Origin: Bacteroidia bacterium
GTDB taxonomy: Bacteria; Bacteroidota; Bacteroidia; AKYH767-A; OLB10
Assembly: GCA_016788065.1 (NCBI GenBank)
Contig: JAEUTI010000021.1
Span: 1-49,779 of the forward strand
Direction of reading: 5' to 3'
DNA: 49,779 bases
Below the pieces are notes generated by a model, which saw only the letters and a list, made by a program, of their open reading frames with translations, was not told where the DNA came from and did not search any database. A program made the translations under genes and the position numbers. Below, piece by piece: positions 43,885 through 49,779 of this stretch (within the stretch, counting starts at the first letter, position 1; every line of letters starts with the position of its first letter).

Positions 43885-46155
43885 TTACGATGCTTTAAGT
43901 GACAGCTTAATAAGATTCAGAGCAGAACCGGCTCTAAACCATTCTATCTGTCCTTCATTATATGTGTGGTTCACTTTAATTTCATCGGTTGTTCCATTAT
44001 CATGATTCAATACCAGTGTAAGTGGCACACCGGGAGCAAATGTCATCAATCCTTTGATATCGATTGAGTCATTCTCCAGAATTTTATCATAATCAGATTT
44101 ATCGGCGAATGTGAGTGCAAGCATCCCTTGCTTTTTAAGATTCGTCTCGTGAATTCTTGCAAATGATTTTACAAGAACTGCACGCACACCCAGGAATCGT
44201 GGTTCCATGGCGGCATGTTCACGTGATGAACCTTCACCATAATTTTCATCCCCAACAACAATGCTACCAATGCCGGCAGCTTTATAAGCCCGTTGAGTTG
44301 CAGGAACAGCACCATATTCACCGGTGAGCTGATTCTTTACATTATCGGTACGATCATTGAAATAATTAACTGCACCAATGAGCATATTATTGGAGATGTT
44401 ATCGAGGTGACCACGATACTTCAACCATGGACCTGCCATAGAGATGTGATCGGTAGTACATTTTCCTTTAACCTTAATAAGCAACTTCAATCCATGTAAA
44501 TCGGTTCCTTCCCAAACAGGAAAAGATTCGAGTAATTGCAAACGTGTTGAAGCAGGATCAACTGCAACTGTAACTTTACTTCCATCTGCAGCGGGTGCCT
44601 GGAATCCTGCATCTTCCACATCAAAACCTTTGGCAGGAAGTTCAATACCTTTAGGTTCGTCAAGTTTAATTTTCTCTCCTTTGTCTGTAGTGAGGAAATC
44701 TGTTACGGGATTAAAAGTAAGATCACCTGCAATTGCTAATGCAGTAACTATTTCGGGAGAAGCAACAAATGCATGTGTATTTGGATTACCATCATTACGT
44801 TTTGCAAAATTTCTGTTGAATGAAGTAATGATAGAATTTCTTTCTCCGAGTTCTGCATTATGGCGTGCCCATTGTCCGATACATGGACCACAAGCATTTG
44901 CCAGAACAACACCACCCATTTTATCAAATATACCTAAATACCCATCGCGTTCAACAGTATAACGAACCTGTTCAGAACCGGGAGTGATTGTATATTCTGA
45001 TTTTGCAACCAGGCCTTTATCGACTGCCTGTTTAGCAACAGAAGCAGCACGTGTAATATCTTCATAAGAAGAGTTGGTACAACTACCAATCAAACCAACA
45101 TCAAGTTTTGCAGGCCAGTTATTTTCTTTAACGGCAGCAGCAAATTTTGAGAGTGGCCAGGCTAAATCGGGAGTAAATGGTCCATTAATATGTGGCTCGA
45201 GTTCTGAAAGATTAATTTCAATAACCTGATCAAAATATTTCTCTGGAGAAGCATAAACTTCCGGATCTCCTTTCAGATGTTCAGCTACTTTATCTGCCAT
45301 TTGTGCAACATCTGCACGACCGGTAGAGCGAAGGTAGTCGGCCATCTTTACATCATAACCAAACACCGAAGTGGTAGCACCAATTTCAGCACCCATGTTA
45401 CAGATGGTTCCTTTACCGGTACAAGAAAGGGAATCGGCTCCATCGCCAAAATATTCAACTATGGCACCTGTTCCACCTTTAACGGTGAGGATACCAGCAA
45501 CTTTCAGAATAACATCTTTCGCGGAAGTCCACCCACTTAGTTTACCGGTAAGCTTCACACCAATAAGTTTAGGGAATTTCAGTTCCCAGGGGAGTCCTGC
45601 CATAACATCACAAGCATCGGCACCACCAACACCAATGGCGATCATACCTAAACCACCTGCATTAACAGTGTGGGAGTCGGTTCCAATCATCATTGCACCC
45701 GGGAAAGCATATTGCTCCAAAATTACCTGGTGGATAATTCCGGCTCCGGGTTTCCAGAAGCCGATACCATACTTATTAGAAACAGAAGCAAGAAAATCAT
45801 ATACTTCTTTGTTGGCATCTTTAGCAGTTGCCAAATCAGTAACAGCACCAGTTTTAGCCTGGATCAGGTGATCGCAATGCACGGTAGAAGGAACGGCAAC
45901 TTTAGGGCGGCCGGCCTGCATAAACTGCAGTAAAGCCATTTGAGCCGTCGCATCTTGCATAGCCACGCGATCGGGATTAAAATCGACATATGACTTACCC
46001 CTTTCATATGCTACCGTAGCATTTCCCTGAGTCAAATGTGAATAAAGAATTTTCTCAGTCAGGGTTAGTGGTTTACCTAAAACAGCGCGTGCTGCTGCAA
46101 TACGGGATGGAAAAGATTCGTAAACCTTACCAATCATGTCAATATCAAAGGCCAT
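43885..46155 (-). CDS. acn: Aconitate hydratase, mitochondrial type
   Basis: This 756-residue TCA-cycle enzyme interconverts citrate and isocitrate through aconitate. The cluster cysteines lie in [11 protein letters not shown] and [10 protein letters not shown]; catalytic and substrate contacts are in [14 protein letters not shown] and [14 protein letters not shown]. The length and the [14 protein letters not shown] start match the mitochondrial-type enzyme rather than AcnA/IRP (about 890) or AcnB (about 865). It is the first gene of the operon acn, UMF1 transporter, CCG protein, spaced by 21 and 26 bases. Confidence 0.96.
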   Translation of the reverse strand: MAFDIDMIGKVYESFPSRIAAARAVLGKPLTLTEKILYSHLTQGNATVAYERGKSYVDFNPDRVAMQDATAQMALLQFMQAGRPKVAVPSTVHCDHLIQAKTGAVTDLATAKDANKEVYDFLASVSNKYGIGFWKPGAGIIHQVILEQYAFPGAMMIGTDSHTVNAGGLGMIAIGVGGADACDVMAGLPWELKFPKLIGVKLTGKLSGWTSAKDVILKVAGILTVKGGTGAIVEYFGDGADSLSCTGKGTICNMGAEIGATTSVFGYDVKMADYLRSTGRADVAQMADKVAEHLKGDPEVYASPEKYFDQVIEINLSELEPHINGPFTPDLAWPLSKFAAAVKENNWPAKLDVGLIGSCTNSSYEDITRAASVAKQAVDKGLVAKSEYTITPGSEQVRYTVERDGYLGIFDKMGGVVLANACGPCIGQWARHNAELGERNSIITSFNRNFAKRNDGNPNTHAFVASPEIVTALAIAGDLTFNPVTDFLTTDKGEKIKLDEPKGIELPAKGFDVEDAGFQAPAADGSKVTVAVDPASTRLQLLESFPVWEGTDLHGLKLLIKVKGKCTTDHISMAGPWLKYRGHLDNISNNMLIGAVNYFNDRTDNVKNQLTGEYGAVPATQRAYKAAGIGSIVVGDENYGEGSSREHAAMEPRFLGVRAVLVKSFARIHETNLKKQGMLALTFADKSDYDKILENDSIDIKGLMTFAPGVPLTLVLNHDNGTTDEIKVNHTYNEGQIEWFRAGSALNLIKLSLKAS

Positions 46156-46357
46156 TTTTAATGTTATTTTATTGATTATTAATTACTTAATTAATTTCGA
46201 TGCATTTTTTAACCTGCCTGCAAGATACAAAATCAACAGGGTTCTGAAAAAACAACCCAATGATGTTGATAAATGTTAATAACAAAGGTCGATTTTCTCC
46301 GTTTTACCTAAAACCAGCAAACGCAGTTTTACGTTAAATTCAACTTTACCGAAGAAA

Positions 46358-46495
46358 ATGAAAAGTACAGCCAAAATAGAAATCATACAAAAGTCCTATT
46401 TCCAAAGGTTATTATCAGACCGCTCGGTTGACGATAAGATGCCCCTTTTCACGAAAGCCAAACAGATTTTTGAAATGATCAAGAAAAAACGTTAG
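46358..46495 (+). CDS. Possible 45-residue small protein
   Basis: An ATG at 46358 opens a 45-codon frame ending at TAG 46495. The product is basic and helical (KIEIIQKSYFQRLLSD, then DDKMPLFTKAKQIFEMIKKK), soluble, with no signal peptide, and does not resemble a family I know. It lies 202 bases from the divergent aconitase gene and just before the repeat-rich stretch. No clear promoter or terminator supports it. Coding-like amino acid composition is the only evidence. Confidence 0.4.
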   Translation: MKSTAKIEIIQKSYFQRLLSDRSVDDKMPLFTKAKQIFEMIKKKR

Positions 46496-46542
46496 TTTCT
46501 TAGCTGATAAAGAATGGCACTAGTTTTTCGTGATAAGTTATC

Positions 46543-46640
46543 AGTGACCAGTGTTCAGTGACTAGTGCTCAGTGACAAGTGTTTAGTTCCTAGAGTTCAG
46601 TGACTAGTGTTCAGTTCCTAATGTTCAGTGACTAGTGTTA
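46543..46640. repeat. Seven tandem 14-bp repeats
   Basis: Seven units of 14 bp follow one another exactly in phase. Typical units are AGTGACTAGTGTTC and AGTTCCTAATGTTC; units 1-3, 5 and 7 begin AGTGAC, and units 4 and 6 begin AGTTCC. There is no coding frame across them. An AT-rich stretch with nothing I recognise (46641-46800) follows. Confidence 0.85.
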
Positions 46641-46800
46641 AGTATTATTTAAATAAATTTCGGAATTTCGTTGTTTCAATTGTGATTAAGAATGTTTCCG
46701 CAAAACATGCAATTTTATCGTTCTCAAGATGTTTTTATTGAATATTGATTAGCAAGAATTGAATTAAGACATTTGGATCGAGCACTGAAGTGTTTTCTAC

Positions 46801-47242
46801 CAAAAATTCCATTTATCATCTATCATTTATAATCTATCATTATAACGAATTTTCATTCTGAGCAGCACCAAAAATTCCATAATTCTTAATAAATCCGTCT
46901 TAAGCATATTTTTTAAGCAGCAACACATCTATCATGTATCATTTATCATCTATCATATTTTCGGTGCATTCCTTCTGCGCAGAATCCACTAATCCTTAAT
47001 CCTTAATTCTTAATTCTTAATTCTTAATTCTTAATAAATCCGTCCTAAACATATTTTTTAAGCAGCAACACATCTATCATGTATCATTATTTATCATCTA
47101 TCATATTTTCGGTGCATTCCTTCTGCGCAGAATCCACTAATTCTTAATCCTTAATTTTTAATTCTTAATTCTTAATAAATCCGTCCTATGCATATTTTTT
47201 AAGCAGCAACAAATTTATCATCTATCATTTATCATCTATCAT
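46801..47242. repeat. Composite tandem repeat of about 143 bp
   Basis: Units begin at AATTCTTAATAAATCC near 46881, 47026 and 47167 (lengths about 145 and 141 bp, third partial). Each contains CATATTTTTTAAGCAGCAAC, then runs of the words ATCTATCAT and TTATCATCTATCAT, and (in the first two) TTCGGTGCATTCC followed by the 12-bp palindrome TTCTGCGCAGAA (46972-46983 and again near 47120) and runs of CTTAATTCTTAATT. An imperfect precursor lies at 46801-46880. Together with the 14-bp repeats this fills the gene-free stretch 46496-47303. Confidence 0.8.
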
Positions 47243-47249
47243 TTCACAA

Positions 47250-47278
47250 AAAGGGCTGCCCTTTCGGAACAGCCCTTT
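47250..47278 (-). terminator. Terminator of the giant surface protein gene
   Basis: A 9-bp stem (47250-47258 with 47270-47278, core AAAGGGCTG) with an 11-base loop is followed on the minus strand by TTTTTGTG. It lies just past the stop codon of the gene at 47304. Confidence 0.8.
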
Positions 47279-47303
47279 ACTCAACTCATCATCATAAACT
47301 AAC

Positions 47304-49779
47304 TTATTCCACAATCAACCTGATTGTCCGAGGTATTCCACTATCACTAACTCTGATGAGATATATTCCGGCATTCAATCCGGTGGTATTAAAGGTTACT
47401 TTGGTTTGACCTTTTGCTACTAAATTTGTGCAAATGGTTTTTAACTGGCGACCTGTCATGTCATATAATTCGGCGCTCATAAGCACTTCTTTGTGATAGA
47501 AGGTTTCAATTGCTACCTGACCTTTTGCAGGGTTAGGTGAAACCTGAAGCATATCAGATAAACGTGTGTCGTTGCAATTGATACTTACTGTTAATGAGTT
47601 TGAAATTTTAGAACAACCGTTTGCAGCTGTAACTTTTACATTGTAAACTCCGGGGTTCTTAGTGACATAAGTTAAGCCATTTGCTCCAGGAATATCAATT
47701 CCATCCATTCTCCACTGATAAATAGCACCTGCACCTGCTGTGGTATTCAGTGTTAAAGTAATATCGTCATAACAAGTAACCAATGGAATGTCGTGAGTGA
47801 TATTCGCAGTGAAGTTCAATACGGTAATTCTGGATTGATTGGAGAGTCCGGTACAACCTGTTAGCAGATTAGTAGCAACAACCTTAAACCTTCCGGTAGT
47901 TTTTGCATAGTAGGTTGCATTAGTAGCTCCAGCTATTGGCTGATTGTTACGATACCATTGGTATCCAACGTTACCTGACAAGTTTACTGATGCCGTTAAT
48001 AAAATGCTATCACCAATACACACATTATTGAATCCACCTGGAGAAACAGAAACCACAGGCAATGGATTTTTAGTAACTACAATTTTATTGGAATATCTTA
48101 AACCACAAGCAGTAGTTATCTGCATTTTATAATTACCGGATTTGTTTGCTACATAAGTTTGAGAAGTTGCTCCATTTATTGGTGCATTGTTTCTTAACCA
48201 CTGATAATTGGCTTCCGCAGATGAACTTAAAGTCACTGAACCTCCTGCACAGAAAGTAGTTGAACCCTGAGCAGTGATTACCGGTACCGAAACCTGAATG
48301 AAACTTAAAGTGGTGGTTACAATACTGTCGCAACCCGACTGTGTAGTTAAATTGGAAGTATATACACCCGGCTGACTAACAGTCTGGCCACTTGGAAGTA
48401 CATAACTTTGCCCGCTGCAAATTGAAACTGATTCTGCAGATTGAAACACATCATTCACTGTGAGGTTTGTTGTTACAATGCTGTCACAACCAGCCTGAGT
48501 TTGTAAGGTGCTGGTATAAGTGCCGGTTTGGTTTACAACAACACCATCAGGCAATGTGTAGCTACCACCTGCACAAATGGCCGCATTGGTTGTAGAAGCT
48601 GCAACTGAGTTGATAGTTAATGTTGTGGTAATAATGGAATCACAACCTGCTGTAGTCTGCAGATTTGATGTGTAAACACCACCGGTTGAAACCACCTGAC
48701 CATTTGGAAGTGTATATGATGAACCATCGCAGATAGAAACATTTTCTGCAAGAGCATAAACCGGATTGACAGTAACATTGGTAGTAATTACTGAATCACA
48801 TCCTGAAACTGAAGTGAGTATACTCACAAACGAACCTGCTACATTCACCGTGTTACCATTTGGCAATACATACGAAGCACCATCACAGATAGAAATATTT
48901 TCTACGAATGCATAAATCGGATTCAAAGAAAGATTGGTTGTTATCACTGAGTCACAACCTGAAACAGATGTAAGCATGCTCACATAAGTTCCTGCTGTAC
49001 TAACTGAATTTCCATTTGGAAGTGTATAAGAATTACCATCACAAACCGAAACATTTTCAACAAATGCATACATCGGATTTACGGTCAAGGTAGTAGTTAT
49101 AATAGAATCGCATCCTGCTGAAGTCAGTAAATTAGAAATGTAAACACCACCCGTTGAAACGACCTGACCATTCGGCAACAAGTAGGAATCACCATCACAA
49201 ATTGCAACACTTTCCTGCGAAGTAATAACTGAATTTACACTTAAAGTAGTTACAATTACGGAATCACATCCCAATGAACTCGTTAAAGTTGTGGTATAAA
49301 CACCTCCAACAGAAACTGAGGATCCATCAGGCAGCAAATAAGAACCACCTGAACATATTGATGCATTAACATTTTGTTGAGAAGGATCTCCTACATTCGT
49401 AATAATTGCCTGAGCAACTGCGGTACATCCGTTCACATCGGTTACAGTTCCTGTATAAGTTGCAGGAGATAACCCGGAGTTAAGTGCAGTTGTTACTCCA
49501 TTGCTCCAGTTATAAGAATATCCACCGGCACCACCGCCACCTGAAAGCGTTGCGCTTCCATTTGCATTGGCACAGGTTGCATTTTGATTTACAACAGCAC
49601 TTGCATTCAGTAATGATGGTTCAGTTATTGACCCATTCAAAGTAACCTGACATCCGATTGAATCGGTAACAACAACCTGATAATTTCCTGCGCCCAAACC
49701 TGTGGCAACAGCACCGGTTTGTACCGGATTAGTATTCCAGGAATAGGTGAATGGCGCAATACCACCTGTTGGTGTAACT
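47304..49779 (-). CDS. Giant surface protein with SprB, 52-residue and Ig-like repeats and a T9SS sorting domain; 5' end outside window
   Basis: The reading frame is open from the right edge to a stop at 47304, so about 825 codons of a longer protein are present; the N-terminus lies beyond 49779. From the N-terminal side the order is: two SprB-like repeats (GIAPFTYSWNTNPVQTG with AGNYQVVVTDSIGC, and GGYSYNWSNGV with TYTGTVTDVNGC); seven repeats of exactly 52 residues (48300-49373), each with two Cys and the pattern CxGxSYxLPxG with GCDS; three Ig/PKD-like domains (YQWLRNN, YQWYRNN and YQWRMDG segments); and a C-terminal type IX sorting domain (VSPNPAKG, YDMTGR, GIYLIRV). It is probably exported by T9SS and attached at the cell surface as an adhesin or gliding-type protein. 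No start can be assigned. Confidence 0.9.
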   Translation of the reverse strand, partial: VTPTGGIAPFTYSWNTNPVQTGAVATGLGAGNYQVVVTDSIGCQVTLNGSITEPSLLNASAVVNQNATCANANGSATLSGGGGAGGYSYNWSNGVTTALNSGLSPATYTGTVTDVNGCTAVAQAIITNVGDPSQQNVNASICSGGSYLLPDGSSVSVGGVYTTTLTSSLGCDSVIVTTLSVNSVITSQESVAICDGDSYLLPNGQVVSTGGVYISNLLTSAGCDSIITTTLTVNPMYAFVENVSVCDGNSYTLPNGNSVSTAGTYVSMLTSVSGCDSVITTNLSLNPIYAFVENISICDGASYVLPNGNTVNVAGSFVSILTSVSGCDSVITTNVTVNPVYALAENVSICDGSSYTLPNGQVVSTGGVYTSNLQTTAGCDSIITTTLTINSVAASTTNAAICAGGSYTLPDGVVVNQTGTYTSTLQTQAGCDSIVTTNLTVNDVFQSAESVSICSGQSYVLPSGQTVSQPGVYTSNLTTQSGCDSIVTTTLSFIQVSVPVITAQGSTTFCAGGSVTLSSSAEANYQWLRNNAPINGATSQTYVANKSGNYKMQITTACGLRYSNKIVVTKNPLPVVSVSPGGFNNVCIGDSILLTASVNLSGNVGYQWYRNNQPIAGATNATYYAKTTGRFKVVATNLLTGCTGLSNQSRITVLNFTANITHDIPLVTCYDDITLTLNTTAGAGAIYQWRMDGIDIPGANGLTYVTKNPGVYNVKVTAANGCSKISNSLTVSINCNDTRLSDMLQVSPNPAKGQVAIETFYHKEVLMSAELYDMTGRQLKTICTNLVAKGQTKVTFNTTGLNAGIYLIRVSDSGIPRTIRLIVE
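48300..49373 (-). repeat. Seven 156-bp repeats in the surface protein gene
   Basis: The first Cys of each unit recurs every 52 codons without exception (seven units). Units 2 and 5 are nearly identical in protein sequence (LPNGQVVSTGGVY), as are units 3 and 4 (LTSVSGCDSVITTN), so the order suggests duplication of a multi-unit block or gene conversion. Confidence 0.85.

Noticed and set aside
46641-47242. CRISPR array
   Set aside because: Repeats are directly tandem and nested, without unique spacers of constant length, and no cas genes are nearby.

Overview
The window looks like chromosomal DNA from a member of the Bacteroidota, probably class Bacteroidia; I cannot fix the order. The signs are a type III glutamine synthetase, a fused SecDF, a TonB-dependent receptor with an N-terminal carboxypeptidase-regulatory-like domain, a DUF5723/OmpA outer membrane protein, a surface protein with a type IX secretion (T9SS) sorting domain, lipoproteins with acidic residues after the lipid cysteine, and several promoters of the TAnnTTTG type. 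Most genes are housekeeping or envelope genes in short operons. I saw no phage, insertion sequence, CRISPR array, rRNA or tRNA.

Layout. 1-390: 3' part of a secreted TPR protein gene. 449-3273 (minus): a probable metal-linked group made of a thiol-motif membrane protein, an MbnP-like surface lipoprotein, a CxxCxC beta-barrel and a small lipoprotein with a His-His pair. 3360-7264 (minus): type III glutamine synthetase, NDH-2 and TatA. 7344-8258: YitT-type membrane protein. 8370-11360 (minus): SecDF. 11609-16535 (plus): ABC exporter, LolA-like protein and a large OmpA protein. 16669-20619 (plus): NSS transporter with an overlapping 47-residue small subunit, a helix-hairpin-helix protein and an acyl-CoA dehydrogenase. 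20657-23279: B12-type radical SAM enzyme (minus), then a MarR and FMN-reductase pair (plus). 23280-29692 (minus): EVE protein, TonB receptor, Wzz-like protein, O-antigen ligase and glycosyltransferase. 29956-31733: dienelactone hydrolase and an unknown secreted protein. 31873-38463 (minus): a complete TetR, TolC, adaptor and RND efflux operon whose promoter overlaps an inverted repeat. 38654-41736: MORN-type protein, adenylosuccinate lyase and a glycosyltransferase. 41738-46155 (minus): aconitase, UMF1 transporter and a CCG-domain Fe-S protein. 46358-46495: a possible 45-residue gene. 46543-47242: nested tandem repeats. 47304-49779 (minus): 3' part of a giant repeat protein with a T9SS sorting signal.

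The points I would look at first are the MbnP-like locus, the promoter/operator upstream of the efflux operon, the spaced direct repeats upstream of the glutamine synthetase gene, the small transporter subunit with its stop codon inside a terminator loop, and the repeat-rich stretch next to a surface protein that itself has seven 52-residue repeats.
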